Source: Sphingopyxis yananensis
GTDB taxonomy: Bacteria > Pseudomonadota > Alphaproteobacteria > Sphingomonadales > Sphingomonadaceae
Direction of reading: 5' to 3'
Assembly: GCF_020687785.1 (NCBI RefSeq)
Contig: NZ_JAJEWI010000006.1
Coordinates: 62,001 to 126,000, forward strand
Length of the DNA: 64,000 nt
The notes beneath the pieces were generated by a model. The model was not told where the DNA came from, ran no database searches, and saw only the letters and a list, made by a program, of their open reading frames with translations. A program made the translations under genes and the position numbers. Of the stretch, positions 18,450 to 28,759 are shown piece by piece (the first letter of the stretch is position 1; the number at the start of each line of letters is the position of its first letter).

Positions 18450-18629
18450 TCAGGCCGTTTTCAACCGCTGCGCCAGCAGCACCTTCAGGCGCGCGCGCAA
18501 ATGTTCATTCAGCCGGACGAGGCGCAAAAGCCGCATCTGACTGACAGAATATCGCGACTGACGCTTGAGTTCCCGTTGAATGCGGCTTTTCCACATCGTT
18601 AAGAAAAAAATACGACTATCTAAGGACAT
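18450..18629 (-). CDS. Very basic 59-residue small protein ahead of terC
   Basis: An ATG at 18629 preceded by AGGAGG five bases away opens a 59-codon frame ending in TGA. The product begins MSLDSRIFF and contains eleven Arg and four Lys but only three acidic residues; the C-terminal half looks like an amphipathic Arg/Leu helix. I do not recognise a family. Its ribosome site lies in the stem of a hairpin, so translation may be gated. It ends 64 bases before terC and could be a leader peptide controlling terC, a small RNA-binding protein, or a small membrane-associated peptide. Support rests on the ideal ribosome site and position. Confidence 0.6.
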   Translation of the reverse strand: MSLDSRIFFLTMWKSRIQRELKRQSRYSVSQMRLLRLVRLNEHLRARLKVLLAQRLKTA

Positions 18630-18636
18630 ACCGCCT

Positions 18637-18761
18637 CCTGTTGAGCTTGCTCAAAACAGGTGATCCGGTGAAAAACGGCGAAATTCGCTCAATCAGGCCG
18701 TCGTGCATCGGTATCACCCGATGCGGTCCGACATCACGGGACGGATAAATCCGCCGACGTC
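18637..18761 (-). promoter_or_regulatory. Structured 5' leader of the small ORF/terC unit
   Basis: Reading the minus strand, three clear hairpins follow each other: GACGTC/GATGTC with inner CGGA/TCCG at 18730-18761, GCATCGG/CCGATGC at 18705-18724, and a CCTGTT...AACAGG stem at 18637-18660 whose 3' arm runs into the AGGAGG ribosome site. A smaller GCGAA/TTCGC stem lies between. Such a layout suggests a riboswitch or translational attenuator. TerC/Alx genes elsewhere are often under a manganese riboswitch, but I could not match its conserved bases here. Confidence 0.5.
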
Positions 18762-18786
18762 AGAGGGGCCCGGCCCGCACTAGGCG

Positions 18787-18815
18787 TCATTACCCCCCTC
18801 GCGACAAAAAATCAA
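18787..18815 (-). promoter_or_regulatory. Candidate promoter for the small ORF/terC leader
   Basis: TTGATT (18810-18815) and TAATGA (18787-18792) on the minus strand with a 17-base spacer. Transcription from here would give a leader of about 150 bases before the small ORF. Confidence 0.45.
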
Positions 18816-19002
18816 GAAGGCAGATTAGTGACCTAGAAACACTGTAAAATTCAGTGCCTTGCTGGCCACGCATGGGGCATCGATGCGGTGACCATGGTTT
18901 GCATATGGGTCCACGACAGCAGACACTCGGTTCATCGACATGGACAACGACCGTGCGCCATAATGCTGGCGTCGAAACGCCCCTAGGCTGGCTGCGGTCC
19001 TG
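18816..19002. other. Rest of the intergenic stretch between terC leader and DUF4893 gene
   Basis: The gene-free stretch between the small ORF and the DUF4893 stop is 373 bases. Beyond the leader and promoter already described, this part holds only a weak CACTG/CAGTG inverted repeat near 18839-18855. No convincing gene or RNA was seen. Confidence 0.5.
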
Positions 19003-19707
19003 TTACCGGTCGGGGATTAACTCCACCACATCCAGCAAGGACTCATAGGCTGGTTGCGGAATCACCAGACGCCAACGCTGGTCGCCAATACGCTCAATCA
19101 CCCCCCCAATGTCGCGCATCCGGTCGCTGCCATAAGGGACGGCCGTTTGTTCATCACCCAGCGCCAATGTGCCCAAAAACACTTCCCGATTATGCTCATC
19201 AGCAAAAACGCGGCCCGATGGTCGCTGCGATCCGGTGATTTTCATCAGCAATTTTCCATTGCTATCATCCACCACTTGGCATCGGAACCATGCATATTGC
19301 ACATAGGACAAGCCCGTGCGGCCCTTCGATCCCAATTTTGTGGTCCGGCACCGATAATTGCCAGCCACCAATCGCACATCATTCAACGCCGCAGTGGGTT
19401 TGAACAATATAGGATCTGCATCCAATTGCGCTCCATATCCCTTGGCCCGCGCATCGCTTAGGGCGTTTTGCCATGCGCTATACCAATTGCGGATGCGCTG
19501 CTTGTCCTGATCGGTTGCAATCGCGCGCCACACTTCGGCATCCGGCACTTTCTTGGCTGTCGATGCCGGCATATTTTCTGGGGCGTTATCCGATGTCGGC
19601 AAATGCACCACTGGCGTCGGATCGCTGGCGGACGCAGGCTCCGGTCCTTTGTGGCAGGCAGTCAGACTTGTGGCGACAAGCAATGCCGATACCATCACGG
19701 ACCGCAT
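19003..19707 (-). CDS. DUF4893 domain lipoprotein
   Basis: A 234-residue exported protein with a lipoprotein signal (hydrophobic stretch then LTAC, Cys18) and a Pro/Ser/Thr-rich linker to about residue 50. The remainder matches DUF4893, a family known mostly from sphingomonads: the W-rich NWYSAWQNAL helix, the NYRCRTTKLGSKG strand, CQVVDD, the TGSQRPSGRVF block and a C-terminal RWRLVIPQPAYES segment. Two Cys pairs may form disulfides in the periplasm. Function is unknown. The gene stands alone on the minus strand. Confidence 0.85.
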   Translation of the reverse strand: MRSVMVSALLVATSLTACHKGPEPASASDPTPVVHLPTSDNAPENMPASTAKKVPDAEVWRAIATDQDKQRIRNWYSAWQNALSDARAKGYGAQLDADPILFKPTAALNDVRLVAGNYRCRTTKLGSKGRTGLSYVQYAWFRCQVVDDSNGKLLMKITGSQRPSGRVFADEHNREVFLGTLALGDEQTAVPYGSDRMRDIGGVIERIGDQRWRLVIPQPAYESLLDVVELIPDR

Positions 19708-19820
19708 CAGATAACCTCCATAAAAACTTAGCCTTAACCCTTATCGCCGCGCCCGACGCTACTCAAGCAGCATCCGAACATGACGCTATATAAAAGCCAA
19801 TGTAAACAAAATTGGTTCCC

Positions 19821-20609
19821 TCACATCGCTGTCCATCCGCCATCCACGCTCAGATTGGCACCGGTGATGCTGGCGGCCTCATCACGCGTCAGGAACAGCG
19901 CCAAAGCCGCGACCTGATCGACCGTCACAAATTTCTTGGTCGGCTGGCCCGCCAACAGCACTTTGTCGATCACATCCTCCCGCGACATATGGCGGGCCTT
20001 CATCGTGTCGGGAATTTGGTTTTCCACCAATGGCGTCCACACATAACCGGGGCTGATGCAATTCACCGTCACCCCATGCTGCGCCGTTTCCAAAGCCGCT
20101 GTCTTACTCAGCCCCACCAATCCATGTTTTGCCGCGACATAAGCCGCCTTGAACGGCGATGCGACAAGGCTGTGCGCCGACGCGGTGCTGATAATCCGCC
20201 CCCAACCCTTGGCCTTCATTGGGGGGATGGCATGATGCATGGCATGAAAGGCGGCGGACAGGTTCAGCGCCATTATATTATCCCATTTATCAGTGGGAAA
20301 TTCATCGATCGGCGCGACATATTGCATACCGGCATTGTTCACCAAAATATCCACGCCGCCAGCATCCGCCTCGGCGCGGGCGAACATATCCGCGATGGCG
20401 GCAGGATCTGTCAGGTCAGACGGATCATAAAAGGCGGGATGACTACGGGTTTCGGCAAGGCCCCGTCTTTCATGTTCAATGGCGTCAGCATCGCCAAAAC
20501 CATTTAAAATCACACTAGCCCCTGCCCCCGCCAAGGCCTTGGCAATCGCCAACCCGATGCCAGAGGTTGAGCCTGTGACCAACGCCGTTTTTCCATTCAA
20601 ATGCATCAT
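19821..20609 (-). CDS. 3-hydroxybutyrate dehydrogenase-type SDR
   Basis: NAD-dependent short-chain dehydrogenase that probably interconverts 3-hydroxybutyrate and acetoacetate in polyhydroxybutyrate or ketone-body use. The protein has the cofactor motif TGSTSGIG near residue 10-17, the NNAG motif, the catalytic Ser in the TASAHS region and YVAAK as the catalytic Tyr-Lys pair, and the family C-terminus with SVDGGWTA. A TTKKFVT-like stretch (GQPTKKFVTVDQVA) is typical of the BDH subgroup. ATG at 20609, followed by a second ATG, has AAGGA eight bases upstream; a longer in-frame start lies in a non-family stretch. It diverges from the metallopeptidase gene. Confidence 0.85.
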   Translation of the reverse strand: MMHLNGKTALVTGSTSGIGLAIAKALAGAGASVILNGFGDADAIEHERRGLAETRSHPAFYDPSDLTDPAAIADMFARAEADAGGVDILVNNAGMQYVAPIDEFPTDKWDNIMALNLSAAFHAMHHAIPPMKAKGWGRIISTASAHSLVASPFKAAYVAAKHGLVGLSKTAALETAQHGVTVNCISPGYVWTPLVENQIPDTMKARHMSREDVIDKVLLAGQPTKKFVTVDQVAALALFLTRDEAASITGANLSVDGGWTAM

Positions 20610-20845
20610 ATGCTTTGTCCTTTTCGCCGCAATTTCACCCCTTGCCCAACATGATGACAGTGACATGAATTTCCCGCCCAGAGAACCGCGATATTCACTG
20701 CTCTGCATGCCGTCTTGTTGCCGCTCCGCCCGTCCCAAAGTTTCCATGGGAACCAAGCCGCTTTCTTTCCGTCTTTTCCTCTGCCACTAGAAATGGCAAT
20801 AAATGGGCAAGATAGCGCAGTTTCAGCGTGACGGCGGAGGTCGAG

Positions 20846-21754
20846 ATGCGGCTTGATGATTATAATCCCGGCGATGACATTCGCGATCTGGGGCGCGGTG
20901 GCGGCGGCGGATTTGGCGGCGGCGGTATTGGCGGCTTGCTCTTTTCCCTATTGCCTATGCTGCTGGGCCGCAAATTGGGCTGCGGCACCATTGTCATTTT
21001 GGGCGTGTTGGCGCTGGTCTTTTTCGGCGGCGGCGGCGGGCTGATGCAGTTGGGCGGCAGCGGCACCAGCAACCCCATGGCCGACAGCCAGCGCGCATCA
21101 TCCGGCGTGGCCTGTGATACCGCCGAAGAGCGTTTCGCCTGCAATGTATTCGGCTCCACCCATCAAGTGTGGGGTCAATTGATCAGCAATTATCAAAAGC
21201 CGACGCTGAATTTTTATACCGAGCAAAATAGCTCGGGCTGCGGCGCGGCCCAAGCGGCGATGGGACCATTTTATTGCCCCGCTGACCAAGGCATTTATCT
21301 GGACACCAGCTTTTTTCGCGAATTGGAAACCCGCTTTGCTGCCGCCGGTGACGCAGCGCAGGCCTATGTCGTGGCCCATGAAGTCGGCCACCATATTCAA
21401 ACCATCAGCGGCATTTCCAACAAAGTACGTCAGGCACAGGCCCGTGCATCCGAAGCCGAAGGCAATCAGTTGCAGGTCCGCATGGAACTACAGGCCGATT
21501 GCTATGCCGGTGTATGGGCCGCTTTGGCCCGTAACCGCGCTGGTCAGTCGGTATTGGAACCGGGCGATATGGAAGAAGCGATGCGCGCGGCCAATGCCAT
21601 TGGCGACGATACGCTGATGAAAGCCGCAGGCCGCCGTCCCGTACCCGAAAGCTTTACCCATGGCACCAGCGAACAACGGATGCGCTGGCTGCGGCGCGGC
21701 ATGGACAGCGGCGACCCGCGTCAATGCGACGCCTTTGCCGCTAACAGCCTGTAA
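20846..21754 (+). CDS. YpfJ-like neutral zinc metallopeptidase
   Basis: A 302-residue protein with a Gly-rich N-terminus, one transmembrane helix (about residues 45-65) and a C-terminal periplasmic-facing domain. The zinc-protease motif HEVGHH is near residue 180, with the downstream ELQADCYAGVWA block carrying the third ligand; this is the YpfJ/DUF2342-like neutral zinc metallopeptidase family. GGAGG lies five bases before the ATG at 20846, which fixes the start over a GTG 18 bases earlier. Substrate unknown. It is followed by a hairpin and the S9 peptidase gene in the same direction. Confidence 0.9.
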   Translation: MRLDDYNPGDDIRDLGRGGGGGFGGGGIGGLLFSLLPMLLGRKLGCGTIVILGVLALVFFGGGGGLMQLGGSGTSNPMADSQRASSGVACDTAEERFACNVFGSTHQVWGQLISNYQKPTLNFYTEQNSSGCGAAQAAMGPFYCPADQGIYLDTSFFRELETRFAAAGDAAQAYVVAHEVGHHIQTISGISNKVRQAQARASEAEGNQLQVRMELQADCYAGVWAALARNRAGQSVLEPGDMEEAMRAANAIGDDTLMKAAGRRPVPESFTHGTSEQRMRWLRRGMDSGDPRQCDAFAANSL

Positions 21755-21762
21755 TATAAGCC

Positions 21763-21794
21763 GTGGGGCCCTGACTATCTGGTCAGCGCCCCAC
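21763..21794 (+). terminator. Hairpin after the metallopeptidase gene
   Basis: GTGGGGC/GCCCCAC with an inner CTGAC/GTCAG stem. No clear T run follows, so termination may be partial. Confidence 0.5.
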
Positions 21795-21935
21795 GCTCCT
21801 CACCCAGTTCTCTGTCCACCGATCGCTTGGTCGCACCGCATTGACGTGAACTGCAATCCACAAACTCAAGATTTCCTTCGACGAACGACCGACTCCCTCT
21901 TGCGTCGGCCTTGCCAAATCGGCACAAATAATCTC

Positions 21936-23999
21936 ATGCGAAACCAAATTTTGACCAGCGCCTTTGCGCTTGCCGCCGCCTTATCCGGTACCGCCTTGTC
22001 CACCACCGCTACGGCCCGCCCGATGACGGCGGCTGATCTCGCCACGTTGAACCGCGTGGCAGCGCCCACGGCGTCGGCGGATGGGCGCTATATCGTCTAT
22101 CAAATGACCGAAACCAAGGCCGACAGCTATGACCGCTCGACCGGCCTGTGGATCGTCGACCGCAAGGCGAAAAATGCGGCCCCTACCCGCCTGACCCCCG
22201 CTGGCACCAGCGCCAACAGCCCAGCCTTTGGCGCGGACGGCCAGATTTACTATCTATCATCCGGTCAAATCTGGCGCATTGCCCCCACCGGCGGCAACGC
22301 CGCACAGGTCAGCAAAACCACCGCCGACATCAGCGGATTCAAAATCTCGCCTGACGGCCGCCGTGTGCTGATTTGGGGTGATATCCCCATGGAATGCAAT
22401 GATTTTGGCTGTGATGTACAAGATAAGGGCGAGGCGACTGGCCCCGGCACGGGCCGCCACTATAAGGATGGCGTCGGCTTTGTTCGCCATTGGGATAGTT
22501 GGGAAACTCCCGGTACGCACAGCCGCCTTTTCGTGCTGAATTTGGAAAATGGCACGGCCAGCACCGCCCGTCCGATTGCCGCTGGTCTGGTCGGTGACAG
22601 CCCGTCCAAACCCTTTGGCGGCGGGGAAGAATTGGCATGGGGCCCCGACAGCCGCACCGTCTATTTCACCCTGCGCAAAGCGGACCGTGATGAACCAACA
22701 TCCACCAACCTCGATGTCTACCGTGCCTTGGTCGATGCCCGCATGGCACCGGTCAATTTGACGGCCGAAAATCAGGCCACCGACACCCTGCCCACCCCAT
22801 CACCCAATGGCAAATATCTGGCCTATGCCGCCATGACCCGCGCCGGATATGAAGCAGATCGTCAGGTGCTGATGCTGCGCAATGTCGAAAGCGGCGAAAC
22901 CCGCAAATTAACCGATGCGTGGGACCGTTCCGTGGCCTCTATCGCTTGGGACGCAGACGGAAAATCGCTGCTCGTCACCGCGCAAGATGTGCTCGACCAT
23001 CCGATGTTCCGCGTCGATGTTGCGACGGGCCATGTCACCAAATTGCGCGCAACCACCGAAAAATTTGAAGGCAATATTGGCGATGTCACGCCGCTGGATG
23101 ATGGCAGCATCCTTTATTCGCGCAACAGCGCCTCGGTCCCCACCGATTTCTGGCTGCGCGATGCCAAGGGTAAAATCACCCGTCTGACGGACGTCAACCA
23201 AGCCCAAATGGCACAGATCGACCCCGTATCGGTGGAACGCCTGCAATTTGCGGGGGCCAATGGCGACATGGTGTGGGGCCAAATCGTCAAACCCGCCAAG
23301 GCCAGCGGCAAATTGCCCGTCGCTTTCTTGGTCCATGGCGGCCCACAGGGCAGCTTTGGCGATAGCTGGTCCACCCGCTGGAATCCGCGTTTATTCTCGG
23401 CCCCCGGCTATGCAGCGGTCAGTATCGATTTCCACGGTTCGACCGGCTATGGCCAAGCCTTTACCGACAGCATCAACAAGGATTGGGGCGGAAAACCGCT
23501 GCAAGACCTCAAGCTCGGCCTTGCGGCGGCGGGCAAGCAAGACACCCAGATTGACGTCAGCAATGCCTGCGCGTTGGGCGGCAGCTATGGCGGCTATATG
23601 ATGAACTGGATCGCAGGTCAGTGGAACGATGGCTTCAAATGCCTCGTCAACCATGCTGGCGTATTTGACCTACGCTCCATGGCCTTTGAAACCGAAGAAA
23701 CATGGTTCGACGAATGGGAAAATGGCGGCCCCTGGTGGGACCGCACGGACGCCGAAAAATGGAACCCCGTTAACCATGTGAAAAATTGGAAAACCCCGAT
23801 GCTGGTGATCCACGGCGAAAAGGATTTCCGCATTCCCTATACCCAAGGCTTGGCGGCTTTTCATGCGCTGCAACGCCAAGGTGTAAAGGGTGAATTGCTG
23901 ATGTTCCCCGACGAAAATCACTGGATCTTAAAGGGTAAGAACAGCGTTCAATGGTATGGAGCGGTGTTCAACTGGATGGGTGAACATCTGAAAAAATAA
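21936..23999 (+). CDS. Secreted S9 family prolyl-oligopeptidase-type peptidase
   Basis: A 687-residue serine peptidase with an N-terminal signal peptide (basic start, hydrophobic Ala-rich stretch, TATARP cleavage region). Residues about 35-420 form repeated beta-propeller blades, as in dipeptidyl/acylaminoacyl peptidases, and the C-terminal alpha/beta-hydrolase carries the triad: Ser550 in GGSYGGY, Asp630 in HGEKDF and His662 in DENHW. It probably clips short peptides in the periplasm. No Shine-Dalgarno precedes the ATG at 21936, although the signal peptide supports this start. A strong terminator follows. Together with the POT transporter and amidohydrolases it suggests peptide scavenging. 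Confidence 0.92.
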   Translation: MRNQILTSAFALAAALSGTALSTTATARPMTAADLATLNRVAAPTASADGRYIVYQMTETKADSYDRSTGLWIVDRKAKNAAPTRLTPAGTSANSPAFGADGQIYYLSSGQIWRIAPTGGNAAQVSKTTADISGFKISPDGRRVLIWGDIPMECNDFGCDVQDKGEATGPGTGRHYKDGVGFVRHWDSWETPGTHSRLFVLNLENGTASTARPIAAGLVGDSPSKPFGGGEELAWGPDSRTVYFTLRKADRDEPTSTNLDVYRALVDARMAPVNLTAENQATDTLPTPSPNGKYLAYAAMTRAGYEADRQVLMLRNVESGETRKLTDAWDRSVASIAWDADGKSLLVTAQDVLDHPMFRVDVATGHVTKLRATTEKFEGNIGDVTPLDDGSILYSRNSASVPTDFWLRDAKGKITRLTDVNQAQMAQIDPVSVERLQFAGANGDMVWGQIVKPAKASGKLPVAFLVHGGPQGSFGDSWSTRWNPRLFSAPGYAAVSIDFHGSTGYGQAFTDSINKDWGGKPLQDLKLGLAAAGKQDTQIDVSNACALGGSYGGYMMNWIAGQWNDGFKCLVNHAGVFDLRSMAFETEETWFDEWENGGPWWDRTDAEKWNPVNHVKNWKTPMLVIHGEKDFRIPYTQGLAAFHALQRQGVKGELLMFPDENHWILKGKNSVQWYGAVFNWMGEHLKK

Positions 24000-24014
24000 A
24001 CCTATTTATCGCAG

Positions 24015-24043
24015 AAGGGGGCGCGATGCTTTCGCGCCCCCTT
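24015..24043 (+). terminator. Terminator of the S9 peptidase gene
   Basis: A GGGGGCGCGA/TCGCGCCCCC stem with a five-base loop, 15 bases after the stop codon. Only two T follow. Confidence 0.7.
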
Positions 24044-24078
24044 GGCATCTTTGCTATTGGCTGGCAAAGGCCCATCTT

Positions 24079-26961
24079 ATGGCAATGGAAAAGACTTTCG
24101 ACCCCGCTTCGATTGAGGCAAAATGGGCCCATCTATGGGAAAGCCGTGGACTCTTTCGTCCCGAGCGTCCCGACGCGCAACCTTTCACGATTGTAAACCC
24201 GCCGCCCAACGTCACGGGTGCGCTGCACATCGGTCATGCGCTAGACAATACGTTGCAAGACGTACTGGTCCGCTATGAACGCCTGCGCGGCAAAGATGCT
24301 TTGTGGGTGGTCGGCACCGATCATGCGGGCATTGCCACGCAAATGGTCGTGGAACGCCAAATGGACGCCAAGGGCGACAAACGCACCAATTATAGCCGCG
24401 AAGCGTTCATTGACAAGGTATGGGAATGGAAAGCGGAAAGCGGCGGCCAAATCACGGGCCAGCTGCGGCGTCTGGGTTGTTCGATGGACTGGAGCCGCGA
24501 ACAATTCACCATGGACCCGCATTTCACCGATGCCGTGCTGAAAGTGTTTGTGGACCTGCATAAGGAAGGCTTGATCTATCGCGACAAGCGCCTTGTAAAC
24601 TGGGACCCCAAGCTGAAAACCGCCATTTCCGATCTGGAAGTGGAAACCCGCGAAACCAAGGGCGGTTTTTGGCACTTTAAATATCCGCTGGCGGACGGCG
24701 TGACGCTGGATGATGGCCGCGATTATATCGAGGTTGCCACCACGCGCCCCGAAACCATGCTGGCCGATATGGCGGTTGCCGTTCATCCTGATGATGCCCG
24801 TTACAAGAGTGTGATCGGCAAGTTCGTCACCCTGCCCATCACGGGCCGCCGCATTGCCATCGTCGCGGATGAACATGCCGACCCTGAATTGGGCACCGGC
24901 GCGGTGAAAATCACCCCAGGTCATGACTTTAACGACTTTGACGTGGGCCGCCGTGCGGGCTTTGCAGCCGCCGACATGCTCAACATGCTGGATGGCGACG
25001 CCAATGTTTGCCAAACCCAAGACGGCCTTGTTCCAGCCGAATATATCGGCCTGCACCGCTTCCGCCGCGACGGCCTGGACGGCGCGCGCGAAGCCATTAT
25101 TGCCCGCCTGAAGGCCGACGGCTTCCTGATCCCGCATGTGGACAAGGATGGCGAGGAACATGACGCGGAACCACGCACCATCCAGACGCCCTTTGGCGAT
25201 CGCGGCGGTGTGGTCATCGAACCTTGGCTGACCGATCAATGGTATGTGGACGCTGCCACGCTGGCCCAGCCTGCCATCGCAGCCGTGCGCAATGGCGACA
25301 TCAATATCGTGCCCAAGTCGTGGGAAAAAACCTATTATAATTGGATGGATAATATCCAGCCATGGTGCGTGTCGCGCCAATTATGGTGGGGCCATCGTAT
25401 CCCAGCGTTTTATTTCCCTCCACTAAACGACGCTGGCCTCCCAGAGTATGGCGATCCTGCGAATGTCGAAACAATCGTTGCTGAAACGGCCGAAGCAGCT
25501 GTAGAAATTGCGCGACGGACTATTTATTCCACCTGCATTCCTGCATTGAACGAAAAATTCAAATCTGAAGGCAAAGACAGCAAAGTCGTATTCGAGCAAG
25601 CCGCTACGTGGAGCGATGCGGGTGCTCGCATGGCTAGCGCAGGCATCCCAACTCTCGGTCGGGATCATGCAGATTACCCGATATACTTCGTCCGCGACCC
25701 TGACGTGCTCGACACATGGTTCTCGTCGGCGTTGTGGCCGTTTGCGACGCTGGGCTGGCCGAACGACAGTGATTTGTTGAAGCGCCATTATCCCAATGAC
25801 GTGCTGGTTTCCGGTTTCGACATTTTATTCTTCTGGAACGCCCGCATGGCGATGCAGGGCTTGCACTTCATGAAAGAAGTGCCGTGGAAGACCATGTATT
25901 TGCACGGTTTGGTCCGCGCGCCCGATGGCGCAAAAATGTCCAAGTCCAAGGGCAATGTCATCGACCCCTTGGGGTTGATTGACAAATATGGCGCGGATGC
26001 GTTGCGCTTCTTCATGGCCGCGATGGAAAGCCAAGGCCGCGACATCAAGATGGATGATGCGCGTCTGGCGGGCTATCGCAACTTTGCCACCAAGCTGTGG
26101 AACGCGACCCGTTTCTGCGAAGCCAATGGCATCACCGCATCGACCAGCTTTGAAGCGCCAGAGGCGACCCGTCCGGTCAACCGTTGGATTTTGGGCGAAG
26201 TGGCCGACACCGTCGCCGCCATCGACAAAGCCTTTGCCGCTTTCCGTTTCGACGAAGCGGCCAATGCGATTTACAGCTTTGCATGGAACAGCTTCTGCGA
26301 TTGGTATTTGGAACTGATCAAGGGCGCGATTGATGAAGAGACCAAGGCCGTTGCTGGCTGGGTGCTCGATCAAATCCTCGTCATGCTGCACCCGTTCATG
26401 CCTTTCATCACCGAAGAATTGTGGACGGTTACGGGCGACCGCGCAGATTATCCGCTGATCACCGCCCGCTGGCCCGAAGTGACCATCGCACGCGACCAAC
26501 AAGCCAGCGACGATATCAACTGGCTGATCAAGCTGGTCGGCGAACTGCGCGCCGCCAAAGCCGAACTCGGCCTACCGCCCGGTGCACGCCTCGCCGCTCA
26601 CTTCCCCGAAAGCCTGCGTGGCCGCACGGAAACATTGGCGGCGCAGTGCGACCGCTTGGCGCGTCTGGACAGCATCCGCTTCGACCCCGCCCCCGCTGGC
26701 GCGTCGGCGCAATTGGTGGTGGAAGGCGAAACAATCACCGTGCCGCTCGAGGGCGTGATCGACCTTGGCGCCGAACGCGACCGCCTAACCAAGGCGCTGG
26801 CCGCCGCGACTAAGGAACGTGACAGTCTGGCCGGACGTCTGGGCAATCCCAGCTTTGTGGAACGAGCAAAGCCTGAAGCCGTTGAAAAGGCACGGGCCGA
26901 TCATGACGCCAAAGCCGCCGAAGCCGACAGGCTGACCGCAGCCTTGGCCCGATTGGGCTAA
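24079..26961 (+). CDS. valS: Valyl-tRNA synthetase with an atypical internal segment
   Basis: Charges tRNA-Val. Class I features are complete: HIGH-type motif [10 protein letters not shown] near residue 45, the CP1 editing domain in the first half, [22 protein letters not shown] in the second half, and a C-terminal coiled-coil arm. The 960 residues are long for the family. Between RIPAFY and DVLDTWF (about residues 445-543, bases 25411-25705) there are about 96 residues where E. coli ValRS has about 30. The codons of this segment (frequent GCT, CCT, CGA, GTA, ATA, ACT) differ from the rest of the gene. The frame is unbroken, so the enzyme is probably functional. Start: ATG at 24079 or 24085. 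Confidence 0.95.
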   Translation: MAMEKTFDPASIEAKWAHLWESRGLFRPERPDAQPFTIVNPPPNVTGALHIGHALDNTLQDVLVRYERLRGKDALWVVGTDHAGIATQMVVERQMDAKGDKRTNYSREAFIDKVWEWKAESGGQITGQLRRLGCSMDWSREQFTMDPHFTDAVLKVFVDLHKEGLIYRDKRLVNWDPKLKTAISDLEVETRETKGGFWHFKYPLADGVTLDDGRDYIEVATTRPETMLADMAVAVHPDDARYKSVIGKFVTLPITGRRIAIVADEHADPELGTGAVKITPGHDFNDFDVGRRAGFAAADMLNMLDGDANVCQTQDGLVPAEYIGLHRFRRDGLDGAREAIIARLKADGFLIPHVDKDGEEHDAEPRTIQTPFGDRGGVVIEPWLTDQWYVDAATLAQPAIAAVRNGDINIVPKSWEKTYYNWMDNIQPWCVSRQLWWGHRIPAFYFPPLNDAGLPEYGDPANVETIVAETAEAAVEIARRTIYSTCIPALNEKFKSEGKDSKVVFEQAATWSDAGARMASAGIPTLGRDHADYPIYFVRDPDVLDTWFSSALWPFATLGWPNDSDLLKRHYPNDVLVSGFDILFFWNARMAMQGLHFMKEVPWKTMYLHGLVRAPDGAKMSKSKGNVIDPLGLIDKYGADALRFFMAAMESQGRDIKMDDARLAGYRNFATKLWNATRFCEANGITASTSFEAPEATRPVNRWILGEVADTVAAIDKAFAAFRFDEAANAIYSFAWNSFCDWYLELIKGAIDEETKAVAGWVLDQILVMLHPFMPFITEELWTVTGDRADYPLITARWPEVTIARDQQASDDINWLIKLVGELRAAKAELGLPPGARLAAHFPESLRGRTETLAAQCDRLARLDSIRFDPAPAGASAQLVVEGETITVPLEGVIDLGAERDRLTKALAAATKERDSLAGRLGNPSFVERAKPEAVEKARADHDAKAAEADRLTAALARLG

Positions 26962-27037
26962 GGAGCATCCCTGCCCCGCCCCATCGCGCCAAGGCGATAT
27001 GGGGTAGCGGCGGTGATGTTTCGCTTCGTCAAATTCA

Positions 27038-27066
27038 ACGGCGGGCCGCGTTTGGCCCGCCGTTTC
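27038..27066 (+). terminator. Terminator of valS
   Basis: ACGGCGGGCC and GGCCCGCCGT form a perfect ten-base stem with a six-base loop and a short T run. Confidence 0.7.
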
Positions 27067-27094
27067 GTCTCCATCCACTAGGGGGTTATTGGGC

Positions 27095-28597
27095 ATGAAC
27101 AGGGACGGGATGGACCAGCATCTGACAAACGATAGTCCGATGAACGGCGCGCCGCCTCCGGCAGTGGTCGCGCAAGACCCGCCCGCTTCCCCCATGCCGC
27201 CGCGCCAAACCGCGCGCGGAGGCAAGGCGATGGACCTGACCCAAGGTCCGATTGCCAAAACCCTGCTGCTGTTCGCGCTGCCAACCTTGGCCAGCAATGT
27301 GCTGCAAACCCTGTCCGGTTCGATCAACAGCATTTGGGTCGGCTATTATCTGGGCGAAAGCGCACTGGCAGCTACCGCCAATGCCAATATCGTCATGTTT
27401 TTGATGGTCGCGCTCTTCTTTGGTTTTGGCATCGCCTCCACCGTGTTGATCGGCCAATCGATGGGCCGCAAAGATCATAACGCCGCCTTGCGCGCGACGG
27501 GCACGGTGACGGGCCTTGCCCTGATTTTTTCCGTCATTATCGCCGGGGTGGGTTGGTTTGAATCCGACAGCATCTTGCGCCTGCTGGCCACCCCGCCCGA
27601 GGCCATGGAATATGCCCATGACTATTTGCGCATCACCTTCATGGCTATTCCGGCCAGCATGGTGCTGGTCACGCTGACCATGGCGTCACGCGGCGCGGGC
27701 GATGCCGTCACGCCGCTGCGCTTCATGATATTGTCGGTGGTGTTGGACATCATCCTGAACCCCTTACTGATTCAAGGCATGGGCCCATTCCCGAAAATGG
27801 GCATAGCGGGCAGCGCAATGGCCACCGCCGTCGCCAGCCTGATCAGCCTGATCGGCTTTCTGATCTGGGCCTATACGCGCGGCCATGTGCTGCGCTTGCC
27901 CAAATCCAAGCTCCATTATCTGATCCCATCCGGCCCCGCGCTTCGCTTCATCGTCATTCGCGGCATACCTATGGGCGCGCAAATGCTGGTCATATCGGGG
28001 GCCGGTTTGGTCATGGTTGGGCTGGTGAACCGTGAAGGGCTGGACATGTCGGCGGCTTATGCGGTCGTGCTGCAATTGTGGAATTATGTTCAAATGCCCG
28101 CACTGGCCATTGGCGCGGCGGTCAGCGCGATGGCGGCCCAAAATATCGGGGCCGGACGGTGGGACCGCGTTGGCAAAGTCACGATCAGCGGGGCCGCCAC
28201 CAATGTGGTGATGACCGGCGTGCTCATCACGCTGATGCTGATCTTTGATCGCACCCTCTTGTCGATGTTCCTGACCGCCGACGGCGAGGCGATGAATTTG
28301 GCCCGCCATATCATGTTGTTGGCGACATGGACCTTCTTGCCCTTTGGCATCACCATGGTCGTGCTCAGCACACTGCGCTCCAACGGCGCGGTCATTGCGC
28401 CCTTGGTCATTTTGGCCGTCACCATGTTCCCGATCCGGCTGGGGCTCTATTATGGCCTCTATCCGCTGATGGGGTCGGACGCCATTTGGTGGAGCTTCCC
28501 ACTCTCGTCCATTTTCTCGCTAACAATGGCGATTTTGGCCTATCGACATGGCGGTTGGCGGCGCAAAGGCGCCATTATCAACAGCTTGGAAAAATAG
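27095..28597 (+). CDS. MATE family efflux transporter
   Basis: A 500-residue inner-membrane exporter with about twelve hydrophobic helices in two similar halves, as in the multidrug and toxic compound extrusion family that uses Na+ or H+ gradients. The first half has the GPIAKTLLLFALPTLASN and LSGSINSIWVGYYLG motifs, the second the matching RGIPMGAQM and NVVMTGVLI region. A hydrophilic, Pro-rich N-terminal tail of about 45 residues precedes the first helix. The ATG at 27095 is chosen over a TTG six bases earlier; later in-frame ATG codons are possible. Substrate is unknown. Confidence 0.9.
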   Translation: MNRDGMDQHLTNDSPMNGAPPPAVVAQDPPASPMPPRQTARGGKAMDLTQGPIAKTLLLFALPTLASNVLQTLSGSINSIWVGYYLGESALAATANANIVMFLMVALFFGFGIASTVLIGQSMGRKDHNAALRATGTVTGLALIFSVIIAGVGWFESDSILRLLATPPEAMEYAHDYLRITFMAIPASMVLVTLTMASRGAGDAVTPLRFMILSVVLDIILNPLLIQGMGPFPKMGIAGSAMATAVASLISLIGFLIWAYTRGHVLRLPKSKLHYLIPSGPALRFIVIRGIPMGAQMLVISGAGLVMVGLVNREGLDMSAAYAVVLQLWNYVQMPALAIGAAVSAMAAQNIGAGRWDRVGKVTISGAATNVVMTGVLITLMLIFDRTLLSMFLTADGEAMNLARHIMLLATWTFLPFGITMVVLSTLRSNGAVIAPLVILAVTMFPIRLGLYYGLYPLMGSDAIWWSFPLSSIFSLTMAILAYRHGGWRRKGAIINSLEK

Positions 28598-28759
28598 GGC
28601 CATGCGCGGCAGCGGGCGCATATTTGGTCGCCTTCGCATCCCTGTTGGCGGGCGGGCGCATCTGACCTATTCTGCTGCGGTCACACTTATGTCGATCCGC
28701 ACTGGTCATTCGTCGATGATCTTTCGCTGTCCGGCAAAATTGCGCCAAGGCTGTTTGGA

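Noticed and set aside
18637-18761. Manganese (yybP-ykoY) riboswitch ahead of terC
   Set aside because: Position is suggestive, but I could not align the conserved loop bases, so it is reported only as an unassigned structured leader.
18854-19048. 64-codon plus-strand frame between terC leader and DUF4893 gene
   Set aside because: No ribosome site, odd composition and overlap with the DUF4893 3' end.
24241-25380. 379-codon antisense frame inside valS
   Set aside because: Mirror of biased valS codons; no family match seen.
25411-25705. Frameshift or assembly error in valS
   Set aside because: The frame stays open and both flanks are family-consistent, so an insertion or mosaic segment is more likely.
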